A stretch of 64,000 nucleotides of DNA from Metallyticus violacea (GCA_030762175.1 CM060843.1:114543369-114607368), one strand, 5' to 3'; shown: positions 20,577 through 32,923, numbered from the stretch's first letter. Numbers and translations: made by a program. The notes: generated by a model not told the origin, from the letters alone.

Positions 20577-21209
20577 TTCCGGGTGATTCAGAATGAATGC
20601 GACAAACTCCCACAAGTTGCAAATCCCCGCAAACGAACGGCAACAAAAAGCGTCCGGACTGCACCCGGAGATACAAGGAATTAACTAGTCCAATTGCGCA
20701 GGAGTTAGTGTGTATAGCATAGAGTGGTCCTAGAAACCAAACTATTCAGAAGTGCCTGCCTTCGCGGTTAACTGTGCACTTACTACGATTAGTTACTGCC
20801 CAGAGAACTTGGCAAAGTACCTATTCTGTGAGCGAAATAGCTGACATGCTTTTTTTGTATGGGGCTGCTATGGGAATAGAAGAGAGATAGTGCATTTTGT
20901 ACTCAGTGAAATATCTTTTGCGCACGCAACCTTCGCCGATTGTTTCAACAACTACATGATAAAGGGTATTACAACTACAAACACATCTCATGGGGAGAAA
21001 AAGCATATTGCCACACCAGAGAGGGAAGTGGACATCTTGGATCAAGGACTATAGGACTATATCCACACTTTTGCTGTTGCCAGGACATTGGTTTAGGTCA
21101 AAGCAACGTATTATGTGTACGGCAACAGTATTCATACCATAAATATCCTATGCAGCGTTTGCCTATCCTCCTAGAACAATCCAATAAAGAACCAGAATTC
21201 TTAAAATAA
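20577..21209 (+). pseudogene. DUF4817-type transposase, N-terminal remnant
   Basis: Starting with GGGTGATTCAGAATGAATG (20581), which looks like the end of an insect DDE transposon, the plus strand gives at 20815 TYSVSEIADMLFLYGAAMG. This matches the N-terminal helical DUF4817 domain of such transposases (YsxxExADMxFxYGxAxG). After stops and frameshifts, 20940-21170 gives FQQLHDKG and then DIGLGQSNVLCVRQQYSYH, matching the helix-turn-helix region that follows (LGVSQSTVWRVLxxxxLYPYH). The catalytic part is absent from this piece. The next element (21266-21955) contains the catalytic part of the same broad family but has its own matched ends, so I keep them separate. Confidence 0.62.
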
Positions 21210-21265
21210 CAACTTTATCTTTGTGTATGAGCTAATTTTATATGCGCATTTTACATTTATAAATA

Positions 21266-21955
21266 CCGAGGGTGCCAAAATTTATATAAGCACTTTTACA
21301 ATAGATATCTATTGGACCGAAAAGCAACAGTAATGTGTAGTATGATGTTCTGTAAACAGATGTGACTCACATACGTTATGATAGCGTTGCTACGTGACAG
21401 GTAAATTAACAATTACAAATGAAGCCAAGATTATTGTACGATATTCTGGAAACAGATGTGACTCTCATTACGTTATGCTAGTGATGCTAGAACAAAATGG
21501 AACCAAGATTATCGTTTTAACAGCGGAAAGCAATTTTGAAGTGGTATTGGAAAACCGAGAATGTTGTTGAAGTTCAAAGGCAATAGGACGAAGAGGTCCG
21601 ATTGAGTTTCCACCGCGTTCTCCGGATCTTATTCTGTTGGACTTCTATCTTTGGGGAACTCTTAAGGATGTTGTATACCGTAGACAACCAGCTACATTCG
21701 CAGCACTTCGGGAAGAAATTGAAACGGCATGTGCTGCAATCACTGAGGACACTTTCGTAAACGTTGCTTAATCAGTAGTTCAACATACTCAGAAGTGTAT
21801 CGAAGCCGACGGTGGACATTTTGAGCAACTCTTGTAATTGTAAATGTCTAAGATGAGTAGTGCTCATCGTTTTCTGTTTGTGTGAATTCAGTTTTGTTAT
21901 GTTAACACAATTTTTTCTTAGCTTGAAACGTGTATACATTTTTTGGCACTCTCTG
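21266..21955 (+). mobile_element. deleted DDE transposon, 690 bp, with inverted ends
   Basis: The ends are imperfect inverted repeats of about 23 bp: left CCGAGGGTGCCAAAATTTAT (21266 onward), right, complemented, CAGAGAGTGCCAAAAAATGT (from 21955), with about five mismatches. Both are flanked by TA (21264-21265 and 21956-21957), the target of Tc1/mariner-type elements. The interior lacks the N-terminal half of the transposase and keeps the C-terminal part (21586-21837). A segment (CTGTAAACAGATGTGACTC at about 21352, CTGGAAACAGATGTGACTC at about 21447) is duplicated in tandem with a period of about 95 bp. It is a non-autonomous deletion derivative. Confidence 0.85.
21586..21837 (+). pseudogene. 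DDE transposase C-terminal fragment
   Basis: One plus-strand frame reads GRRGPIEFPPRSPDLILLDF, YLWGTLKDVVYRR, then FAALREEIETACAAITEDTF. It has one stop at 21769, then SVVQHTQKCIEADGGHFEQLL and a terminal stop at 21835-21837. This matches the C-terminal catalytic region of insect DDE endonucleases (GRxGPIxWPxRSPDLxxLDFFLWGxLKxxVY ... RxxxCIxAxGGHFEHLL), including the last catalytic Asp in LDF. Only about 83 codons remain of a protein that normally has more than 300 residues. The good conservation with a single stop suggests fairly recent loss of function. Confidence 0.88.
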
Positions 21956-21957
21956 TA

Positions 21958-24719
21958 TATTGAACATGAATTACAGATTGGTTATATCTTCTCGTCAGCT
22001 CTTCTTGTAAACCTAGATAATATTATTACAGTATTATGCGACAATTTGTAGAGCTTGCTCTGTGTATGAAAAACATGTTCCTGTTAATATTGTCAGTAGC
22101 CCCGATAATTTTTCTTGAATCTTTAATTAGCAAATTGTTTCATGACGGTTAATTACGTGTATTTGCATCTGCTCTTTGTTATAGGTACACAAACAACTCT
22201 TTGTAAATGAAGTTTTTGATAATAAGTAAAGATAGTTGAGGTGATACATTCAGCATAATGCATTTAATAATACTTTGAATGATGGTACAATAACCACGTA
22301 ATATCTGAATAGAACATCGTCTGTTTAATATGATCTAAAATCAATTTTGCGAGATTTTCCACAGTGTTTTATGCTTAAATAGGGAATAAATACAAAAATA
22401 CTACTGCAATGAATTATTAGTAGCAATATTATGTGTGCAAAAACACTGAAAATTCCAAGTAGAACTTTACATACTATTCCAAATCTCTAGATATGATGAA
22501 TGTGCTCTCAGTAAAAGCGGAACCGAGGACGAGGGCAAAACTTATGGGTACATCACAAAACACTTTTGTAAAAGTAGTAAGGCTTACAGTTTGAGGTCTT
22601 TTTTGCTGTGGCACTCGGAAGTTTATGGTGCTTTCCAAACGCTCTCGGTTCAGGAATGGCGATGTTAAGTTGCAACTTTAATTTACTTCGAGAAGCACGC
22701 AAGTAGACTGGTTTGATGTCCTTTAGTCAGTTAGCATATGACATAAATAAAAAAGTACTCCGGTTTACTTGTGTACGTCCAATGATCAATGAAATAAACT
22801 TCTGAGATGCAGGAAACTTTATCGTTAGTGGCATGTGTCTGCGCTACAAGAATCAGTTGGGTCATTTTCTATAAATGTAAAAATAAAACGAGCAGCTAGA
22901 CTACAAACTTCCATATAACTTCGACTTTTGTTGTGACGGAAAAAAGGTTTACTAAGACAGAAACATTTCAAGCTGTCTTACCAGCAAAATAGTATTTTTT
23001 ACTGCAGGTGTCAAACTTGATATCTGGACCTTGCAGTCATGAAAGTGAAGAATAAATCTGGCTTTGAATTGCAGTCACCATTAATACATTTTGAATGATT
23101 TGTTCAGATCACTAAAGCTCACTAAATCTTTCCTATGTTTAATTAAAGCAACTCCCCTACAAAAGTGTTTTGCCTATTTTCCATCGCACTTGAATTAATT
23201 TTACCCTAATTTATCCATTAAATATACACCCCCTAACTATTTAAGTTTATATTCATCTGCTTTACACTGAATGTGACTTATATAAACCAAAAGGCCAACA
23301 CACATCTAATTTTGCTGAAGAAATACAAGCAAATATCCTGGCAAAGTTGGTTGCTTCAACAAGGCAGAATACATTTTGATTTAAATCGGTCATCCAGGCC
23401 ATTATTTCTAAGAAATTATAATGCAAAATCTTTTAGAAATACAAATGTAAACCTATAATTTCATGAACAAAACTATTACTCTTTAGTGTGTATCCTTTTT
23501 CCTGGATATCTATGTAAAGAAAAGCCTTATCATTTAACCAAAGATGGCATTGCAATAGCCCAGATAATCAATATCTAACATCGTTTCTTCCTGCACTTAG
23601 TACAGAAAACATTAAAAGAGGATATTTCATGGTCAAATAAACTATTGTTGCTATTAAGCGGTTGCTCAGATTCTAAACCCTAAAATCAAATTCCTGATCA
23701 TCTAGAAGTGCAGCAATGGCAAAATTTAGAACGATTGTCAATCAGAACTATTTAAACTAAAACGCAGGAGCATTCTATGCAACGAATCTGCACTATAATG
23801 AACAGCGAGCACATGAAAATTTGATATGCGAGAACATTGACTAACATCTATCAACTTTATAGGAAATTAGAAGGTGAATAGAGATCAACCAGGAGTTGGA
23901 GAATTTACCATCTACCATCTACCACTACCACTACCACTGCTACATGAGACTGTTTGAGCTACGGGCTTCTGAGTACCGCTACTTAATGGGGAAATGCAGC
24001 CGCTGCAACCGTAAAAAGGGAGATGGTATGCATGCATTAAGTTAGTATTTATATTTTTGATGATACTGCACCTAAAACTGATAACATTAATAAACCCCAT
24101 ACCTGTGTTTAACGGTACCCTTCAGCAGTATTTGTAGGGAAATAATATATTTTAACTAACTTATTTTCCGTAAGAGCAGGGCAGCTTTTTCTTGTCGTTG
24201 AGACATCCTGTCTCTCATAGCTATTTTTAACAAGTTGGCGAAGTTACCCTACAGGGTGTGCCATTTTTTCCCATAGCCTGTTTTCCTGATCGATATGCAT
24301 GGCCCGATTCTCAGCTTGCTTACCAGTGATGCAGTTTACTAGGGACTGCCCTTCTCTTTTGATAAGGGACAGCAAGGAAGGTTCAGCGGTTGAGTGCTTT
24401 TTGGCATTAGAAATTATTACTGGCTACTTCCTCAACATGTCTATCCAGTGAATGAGGCAATAGTACTAGCAAAAATTTTGATTTAAAAGTTTTATTTGAC
24501 TATCAGGTTGACTCAAGGTGTATTTTATAAGGTTTTGTTAAGAAAAGTGCTCTTCTGTGTCAAATTGCAAAGCAATATTACTTTTGGCAAACTATTAAAC
24601 TGCTATTTTTTTTAAAATCCAAGTTTTTTTTTATTATATTAGCGAATTCGGAAGGAATGAAGCTATTGCAGCCGTAGCCGTAAACTTTCTCCCTCTCTCC
24701 TCCTCTATTGCATATGTGT
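21958..24719. other. long stretch without recognisable elements
   Basis: No gene or transposon identified. It contains a perfect 15-bp inverted repeat (22556-22570 and 23158-23172) and a short imprecise ACCATCT/ACCACT repeat near 23907-23940. Confidence 0.45.
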
Positions 24720-25790
24720 GTGTGTTCATTAAGACTCTAGTGTCGCAATTTTGTTTTTTCTCAACGAAATTCGGCATATAACCACCAATTAACAAACGAT
24801 TTTTCCCTTTGTTAACCAGCAAAATAACAACCAATGGAGGGGGGAGGGTTTCACTTGAAGCGAAATTAAAAAAAAACTGGTAAAGTCTCTATTGGCTGCA
24901 ATTTTTGCTTTTTTTCAACGAAACTCTGTAGATTTCTTTAAAATAATTTTATAAAAGTTTTGCTCGGACCATTAGGAGGGGCTATCGTATCTGAAAAAAA
25001 TGGGGGTTAAAGCGAAATATTAAAATACTCCTATTTTTTTTTTTTTTAAGAAACTGAATATATGCCATTGAAATAAAGTAAGAAAATTAGTTTCAAGTTT
25101 CACAAAATCAGTGAAATTGAACTATTAGCAAGGAGCGCTTGCCCAAAATTTAAAAATCCCTCCAGCGGCATTAATTTGTTTCCTGGCAATGAAGCTTCGT
25201 ATATAACATTTTTATTTAAATAAAATAATAAAAATATAGTTTTCGAAAATCGGGGAAATCGGCAATTATGAGTTGGGGTTTACCTGAAACACAACAATTA
25301 TAAATTGCTCTCGAATCAGCAATATTTGTTTTTTTTTTTTTTCCACAATAAATTTTTGCATATACAATTTAAATCAAACAAGAAAAAATTCTGGAAATCA
25401 GTGAAATCAGACTGTTAGGAGTGGGGATTTACCCGGAACCAAAATTTATAACTTAGTGTAGCGACACCATTTGCTTTCTCCCAACAAACCTGCGCATATA
25501 CTTTGTAAATAAAATAAGAAAAATAGTAAAATCAGGAAAGTCGGGCAATTAGAAGGGGGAGCATATCTGAAACCAAAAATTAAAAAAATCACGCAAACGA
25601 CTCAATATTTGTTTCTTCACAACAAAATTCGGTATATATCATTTAATAATAAATAAGAAAAAAGTAGTTTCAGAGAAATTGAACCATGGAGTGAACTTAT
25701 ACTCGAAAATCAAAATTTTAAAATTGCTCTTGCATTTAATTTTCTCTATAATAAAATGAAAACTTAATTCAGCATATAAACAGCATGTAT
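24720..25790 (+). repeat. highly diverged tandem array, unit about 130-155 bp, about 8 copies
   Basis: A recurring pattern is seen about eight times: a short G-rich part (for example CCATTAGGAGGGG, CTATTAGCAAGGAG, CTGTTAGGAGTGGGG, CAATTAGAAGGGGG), then ACCTGAAACNNAAAATT, an A-rich part, (G)C(G/A)GCAATNTTTGTTTTTT with CAACAAAATT(C)GG, then GCATATA(A)C and (A)TAAAATAAGAAAAATAGT. The TTTGTTT...CATATA parts start at about 24741, 24896, 25024, 25162, 25313, 25461, 25599 and 25728. Copies differ at many positions and by short indels, so this is an old local satellite. It carries no open frame. Confidence 0.85.
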
Positions 25791-26433
25791 AGCGTTGAAT
25801 ATGATTTATATTTAACAAAATCATTGCTGTGAAGATAGCAACTATGCATAACTTTTTCATTTCATTAATTAATAAATCATAATTTTAATTTTATTGTCAT
25901 TTTTATTAAAAGTTAATCAACCGGTGAGGAATTCACTTAGTTTAAGCAGCGCCTATGTGACGAAATGTTTTGAAATTCGTAATTCCTTTACCCATGAGTT
26001 AATATATTTTTACTATTTGAAGTGCATTAATCATGTTGTAAGCATTTTGTATAATTGCTGCTGCAGGTTTTTTTTCTTTCTGTGCAGTAAATTAATGACC
26101 TATTTTCACAATATTATTTTTAATTTAAAATGCTTTCGTACATGTTAATTATAATTTTGTTATTTAGTAAATTAAAACTAAATATTTATTGTTGAACCCT
26201 GCTAATTTTTACTATTCTTCTTCCGTGTTGTTGAATCATCTTTCCATGCCCACATTCTCGAAATTTTTTTCCAGCACTTAACTAAAGTAGTAGTAAGTGT
26301 ATCTTTATCGTTTTAAAATTATGTATACACATTCAAATATAATTTATGCGTTGGCCGTGGACTGTACATGCTTATGCATAATTACAAAGGGAAACAAACA
26401 GTAATATTAATAATAATAATAATAAATAAAACA
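25791..26433. other. A+T-rich DNA without recognisable content
   Basis: Nothing recognised except a short ATA/TAA run at about 26403-26425, which is the simple-repeat tail next to the LINE 3' end. Confidence 0.45.
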
Positions 26434-27330
26434 TTAAAATGAGAAGAACCATATTGATGGATATATAACTGAAAATATATTACATAGATTGCTTCTAGCT
26501 TCGCGCACTTTGGCTAGGAAAATGCCCATATGCAACAAATTAGTGTGGTTCGCAAACAAGTCCCAGCATACCAGTCGACCTCCTAACTGCTTTAAAAAGA
26601 CTTCAATAAACATTGTTTTTCTTAGGTCTTCCCAGTGAGTACATTGTGTCAGAATATGTACCCATTCCTCATCTCCACAAAATTGGCAGATTCTCCTGCC
26701 AGAACTATCCGTTATTTTTTAGCTTTTCAACTTCCTAGTCTAAACCAGGCCATTTCTGATTTGACTGTTCTCCCTTGAACGATCATGTACCTCTTTACCT
26801 TAGGTTAGTTTAATTTCATTCCATAAGCTCAAGGGTACTTTCGTGTTACATTCTGCCTCGATTTTCTGCCTGCTGATATAGTCTAGCGTTGTTTTAACAT
26901 TATTCAATGTGTTTTTATTATTTACATAATCTGGTTGCCATATTTAACCCAGGAAAATTCCTCTGAGTTCTATTTCCATTCTGTAGCACAAAGCATTGGT
27001 GTAATATTTTGCATCTGATGTCTATAGCATTTAGCGCGAAGTGTGCACTGTCTCCTTGCATTAGTGTATGTCAGTATTTCATCTCCTTGTTTTACTATTA
27101 ACTGTGTCTTCAAAACCACCCACCTCCATCATAACCGTACAGTTTGACGTTTCTTTGGAAAGCCCGAGAACTTATTTTCAAAATCGAATTAAATTTTTAT
27201 TTACAGCTGTCCCTCTTCGTTAAAACTTGCCACACTAACAGGAGAAGATCTTTCTCAATTATTGAAACATGGTGTAGTGGAATACGATTGCCAGATATTT
27301 ACTTGCGAATCGTCTTATCACTTCTATTCA
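26434..27330 (-). pseudogene. LINE ORF2 C-terminal half with intact zinc-knuckle end
   Basis: A minus-strand non-LTR retrotransposon fragment. At about 27140-27110 it gives VKLYGYDGGGW, matching the LYGxExW box after the reverse transcriptase; upstream, 27330-27150 has the preceding Leu/Lys-rich thumb region with stops. The middle (26860-26720) gives QKIEAECNTK, LSLWNEIKLT and a frame with stops. From about 26710 to the stop at 26434-26436 one uninterrupted frame reads GRRICQFCGDEEWVHILTQC (C-x2-C...H-x4-C knuckle), THWEDLRKTMFIEVFLKQLG and IFLAKVREARSNLCNIF. A TAA/ATA simple repeat follows within 12 bp, as at LINE 3' ends. The YADD box and the 5' half are missing. Confidence 0.8.
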
Positions 27331-28264
27331 AAATCCGTTTTTACATGCATCGTACATATAAACTGTTCTTCTATGCTACATCTATAGTGGCATAACTAAG
27401 GAAAAAATATTAGCATGTATAGAATGCCTGTCTTGTACAAACACAGCGCGCCGTCACTTCTACTGTACTTTGCGACCATTACGGAACTTCAGCATACTAA
27501 GTGGAATGAACAACATTCTCAACTTGTTTTAAGAAGTAGCAATATAAGAATAAAGAGTTTATCAAATTAAAAATATTGGAAAGAATCATATAATTTTCAT
27601 TAGTATCAGGGGTACTGAAAGTTTGCGGGACACCTTTAGGGTTTATTTTGAAATGCCAGCAACTACTCCGTTACTTTTGTGCTTCCTTAAAGACATTTTG
27701 TACAGATATTATTGCACATTAATTAAGTTTCAAGAGCCAGAATACCGGAGGGTGGTTTGTCACAGTATCTAGCTAGGAACTAAATATTAGTAACCAGAAG
27801 CTGTTTGAATGGATAATAATTTCTGTTCTCTAATTAAGGTAATTGCTGCAGTAAGTTTAGAACTGTTCCCTCAAGATATTTGCGCGGAAGGAAACTTTCT
27901 ACCAGAGTTACAAGTATTCCCAAGTTGCATGTATTTACTTACGAAAACTATATCTGATGAATATAAGAGAAAATTATGCACATCTTGTCATGCCGGGAAC
28001 ATATGGATCGCAACTCATAGACACAGGTAATATACAAATAGGAATCGTAAGTTTAGAGAGAAAGTTTATTTGGGAAAGAATTATTCCATGCCTAAGTTTG
28101 GGGTAACCACATGACCCCATCTCCTGTGAATGGAATGGAAGAGGATAGTTGGACGACCGACAGGATCAGGAAGAGATCGCGGGGGGGCAAAAGGGCTATA
28201 AATACCAATGATCGACACTGCGATTTCTATAAAAGGAGTAGCACAAAGACAAGGCGATAAGATG
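27331..28264. other. stretch without firm content
   Basis: A short piece at about 28075-28112 (GGGAAAGAATTATTCCATGC, CTAAGTTTGGGGTAACC) resembles the middle of antisense SINE-S but is too short to call. A 73-codon plus-strand frame at 27809-28030 has no recognised motif. From about 28120 the sequence may already belong to the LINE that follows. Confidence 0.4.
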
Positions 28265-29900
28265 CCTAAAGCAGGTTGATCTCCTGGACGGGATGGGCTA
28301 CTGCCTGGGTTGTTTCAAGCGGCCTCATGCCTTGAAAGGTTTGGTTTGGTGTTGCTCAGAATATTCAACAATATATTTTATAAAGAGGAATACCCAACAT
28401 TTTGAATTAATGGCATTCGAAATATAGGGGAAATATAGGGGAATATAGGGGAAGAGTTCAAAGGTTGAAGGTTCTGAACAACTATAGAGAAATCACGATG
28501 CTGCCCATAATGGAAGAATAAAAATATAAGGAACTGATTTCGCAAAAGTTCAGTCGTAATTCATTACATAGCATTGGCAACCTGTTTATTCAGGACATGT
28601 AACTGCTATGCCACAAATTACGTAAAAAGGGGATATCAATAAAAATTATTCCACCACTATAGGCGAAATTCAGAAAGGTGAAATTCTGCGTTAAGTACGA
28701 CAGGAATAGAGTATTCAGAAGTTTGTCAAGCCTGAGAGATGCATTCTTTCGCCCGTACTCTTTAATATTTTTGACGACGTAATCGCGGCATTGCTAAAAA
28801 ACCGGGACCCCTTAAGGTGGAAGATATTATCAGATCTGCTATATGCGGACGACATGACAATTTATGTATAATACAATAGACGGCCTACAGGAGGACTAAA
28901 CGCACCTCAGACCTTACAGTACACGTGATTACTTACAGCGAATACAAATAAAGCATAGATTATGATCCTCAAGAACGGAATTGTTTATAGCAAAGCAAAA
29001 AACCTAAACATATGCAGGAAAATCTCTCGATAATGTGAAACATTTCAGACACCTTGGACTAACTTTCTCAATGAGGATGGGTGATAACATTGATGGGGCG
29101 AAACGTAAAGAATATGAAAGCCGCAGAAACACTCCGATTGCGAAGCATGATTCTAGACTTGCCAGTAGGACTGTAGTATATGTTGCAGTAGTACGATCTA
29201 CAATAATAAATGGGGCCAAAATTTGAAATTGGGAACCAACAGAGAAATTGGATTGGGTGAGGAGGGTTTTCGGAAAGGATATTAGAGCGAGGAGGGGTAA
29301 ATTACGCAATTCTTAGAGAATTTGGTGCCTATAGCTGGTTATAGAACGCAGGATCCGAGCAGTGAAGTACAGGCTACGAGTTGTTCACGGAGATCAGACA
29401 TTAATTAGAGCAATCTGCTACCATGAGAAGCTAAGAATGGGGGAAAATAGGACCGGGGTTTGAAATTAAAAGTTGTCTGTAAAATATAGGAATGGTAGTA
29501 TTTAGATTGCAAAGAGGGCAAGCAGAAGGGCACTGGAGGAAAATTAAGAAATGTTGAAGTACATTAATGGGCAGTTAATTCTTTCAGTGTTTGCTGAAAA
29601 CGTTTTGCTGGATAGAAATGGAACTGAAAATAGGTAGGGAGTTAGAGCGTTACATCCAACAGACGCTGTTTGGTTTAAATTAGGTACGCGCGTGGAGGAT
29701 GACCTAAGTAATAGACAGAAAGGGACGAGAATCTGCCATATATGTGTGCGTAGAAAGACTCTTTGGAACTTCTGGGGTACTGTGAGGAGACGGTAGAATG
29801 GAGAAAAATATATCTACAGACCTTCTCTCTATGATTACGGTAGCCTAGTAAAGGATGCCAACATTGGAACCAAAATACTAGTACTTATACAATTAACGAA
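28265..29900 (+). pseudogene. LINE reverse transcriptase and C-terminal region (copy B)
   Basis: Non-LTR retrotransposon ORF2. Reverse transcriptase boxes appear in order on the plus strand: SPGRDGLLPGLFQAA (28280-28325), LLRIFNNIFYKEEYP, LNNYREITMLPIM (about 28467-28505), KLRKKGISIKIIPPL and VKFCVKYDRN (about 28615-28705), then LSPVLFNIF (about 28755-28780), and the catalytic LLYADDMTIY with YADD codons at 28842-28853. Beyond it are FRHLGLTF (29043) and a VVRSTI motif before a TGA (29224-29226) in place of the Trp of an IWNWE motif. A weak zinc-knuckle remnant (CHICV, CEETVEW) lies at 29730-29800. Stops and frameshifts occur between most boxes. The active-site Asp pair is intact, but the element cannot make a protein. 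It is the parent or sister of the copy at 13285-14045. Confidence 0.88.
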
Positions 29901-32900
29901 TTTTGGGAAACAATGAAGGCGTACCCTAAGCCTTGGCTCACGTGCTGGAGGATTCTAAACTCCATCCCCCCGATATCCATCCATCCATGCACACCTATCT
30001 ATATATCTATTAATTTATCTAAATGTCGATCGATTTGAAGTACATAACCGCTGAAGACACTACGTCTCTGTACAACTAAGGTATTCCCTGTGAATTGAAG
30101 TTTAACAACCAGGCCATCTATTGGATAGTTTAGTTTAACCTTGGATGCATCATATTGAACTTCACAGTGCTATACTATACTTGGTACAACCTTCTGTTTA
30201 TGAATGCAATTTATAAGCCCGAAAATGGTAATATGTTTTCGAAAAGGATGGTTCATATTGTACAAAATAAAGTATTGTTTACAAAAACATGTGACAATAT
30301 CTTGCTTTGACTAAGTGTTGTACTAACACCGACTTTTTCGGCAATTTTTATGTCGTAACTCTGCTATAATTGTGCAATGTTCTCAGATTATAGTTGAAAT
30401 GTAACGAAGAAGTGAACGAATTTATGTGACAGGCCAATGTGATTAGTATACGATCTCGTTAATTTGCCTGGTATTTGTCATACACATACGTCCCTAATGA
30501 AAATGCTACCTACTCTTCTTCACTAAATGTTTACATCATAGCTTCGTAACCTGGCGCCTGATTTTCCAGCTAATTAACTAATGGTTATAATTCAGGTTCC
30601 ATTATTGACGTTTCAATGGTATTTGTGAGTCCTTTGTTTTGACAAATGAGTGAAAGTGTCATAATTTCATAAATAGCTTATATTTCCCTACTAATGTGAG
30701 ACCCCCACATATGCAACAGGGAGTATAAAAATACTGCAAAAACACACAGGGCTGGGGTATTAACAGATTTTGATTCTAATTTAAAAACAAGCAGTGTGGG
30801 AGGTTTATTTACATAATCTGGATTAAACTGATAGCGTGCTCGTTCTATGGATATGTACTCTCCCTAATCGATGTTAGAACAATAGATACTAACTGATGAT
30901 CTCCAATAAATATATTAAATGTTTTATTTTCTGAGGGGGGAACTGGTTTAATGTCAGAGAATTCAGTTAATATCCGTAACACAGTGTTGGTAATCAATTA
31001 AAAGTATTCAATGCCGCAATGAGCGTAAAGATGGCAAGAGCCATCATTGATTCCTCTCTGCTTATTGCATATAATTCATTCTCATTAATATTATGAAAAA
31101 TATAATTTGCATTTCAAAGCTCAGTTTGTGTCATAAACCTACCGCAAGCTTTATGACAATATAATCACGGTAATATTCTCGAACATAGCCAATAACTGGT
31201 CTGAATAGCACACCTTGTACTTGCTGTACAAATTGTCTTTTTGATGGCACCGATTTGTCAATGAGAGTATACTATATGCAAGGCGTTTTAGTTAATGGGT
31301 ATTAAGTAAATTGGTTTGTTGTGCGTGTAAATGAAGGAAATTGATGCTGAAAATCCCTAAAATGGAATATTTTATTGTCATAAATGTAGAAGATTCGATT
31401 GGTACTTATTATGCCTTAAATGTATTTATTCGATACCTGAACTATGACTAAATTTTAGATGATGTTTAAACTACCTCCTGATATTTATCAAGGTTATGCA
31501 CTTAATATATATTAATTTTATTTTTAAAATTTAAATCCAGTAATCTAACGTTAAAACTGACACGTGTACAAGTGGAAAAATAAAATTAAGACCAATGTTT
31601 GCATTGTGCAATCCAGAGGCGATGCCCAAAAGAAACGTTTGTTACCGAGATGTAAAAGTATTGAATACTTTGAGTAATTTATCATGATGTGTGAGAGCCT
31701 ACTACATCAGGTATCACAGCAGCTCAGAGGAGAGTAACATGATGCTTTAAGTCTGATTGACTTGAAATCGCATAAAATAGGTTTACCTTTTAGGGATAAT
31801 CTGCTAAAAATATGAACAGAAATAAGAAAGCCAACTATATGAATTTGGTGATTTCTAATGTCAAACAATTATATTTATCCAATTTATATCTTTCAAAATG
31901 TTAATGTACATGAAGTGCTCATCGTAGATGATTTTCCGTCCTATTTTAATAAAAACTTCACAACATCCAACAAAATATAATCTTTAAGTATACAAAACAT
32001 CAGTCATTATTATTAACTAAACATTTTAAAAATCTCCCATACAGTACATCCATAAACTAAGATGTCATTTTTTATAAATGAATCTCTTAATTGCAAAAAA
32101 ATTATAAAAGTAATATAATATATTACAAATCTTCTATGTGGATTATGTTTAATGTCGACGGGCCTAGAATACAAAATAAATGAGACCATTAAACGATATA
32201 GAATACAGAAATAACGGTACTATTTCTGAATAACGTTCTATATACGTTGTACTTCCAACACAATTATTTGAAAATTGCAGGTTTTAGAATTTTCTTTCAG
32301 CAATGCTTTAAGGGATGTTTGTTTTTTGTATCTTAATATCACTGGAGTTGAGTTACATGCCATCACGTTCTGGTAGTAACTTATGAAATTTGTGATTTGT
32401 TAGTCAGAACTGTGTTTTAATTAGTTATTTAAGTTAAAAGTCTGGGCATAAATAGGTTAGATTTGTAATGAAAGAAATAAGCAATGTACTTCTATAGGAA
32501 CATTTGTTGCCGATAAAGATGTGTTATCGAGTTTCAGTCTATCAGATGAAGCAAATGATAATATTTTTAAGTTTGTGATTGATTCTTTTGGGCTACACCA
32601 ATCTATTTTGTATTTGTAACTTTGTTGTTACATGCGAAACTGTATTTCCTAGTAGAAACTGAAGCAGCACGTCTCAGACTTAAAATAATATTACTAACGC
32701 GAACGACACAGGTCATCGGGAGGTACCGGATTCAAATTCTTTGGGACGGCTATTTTGACCTTGGGAATTTTCATGATATTCTGGTCGCTTAGGCGAATTT
32801 TCCACACATTTTCAGATCTCCCATTTTACATTGTTTCATTTCGTTGGATGTGTTACAGGGTTGAAAATAGGCTGTTGTTCTGTGTGGTTTGGCAGTGACT

Positions 32901-32923
32901 TGCGCGTTGAAATTTATTCTGTC
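29901..32923. other. 3 kb of A+T-rich DNA without recognisable content
   Basis: Apart from a short CCAT repeat near 29967-29985 and a TCTA/TAT run near 29998-30020, which may be the LINE tail, I see no gene, transposon or tandem array. All open frames are short. Confidence 0.45.
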
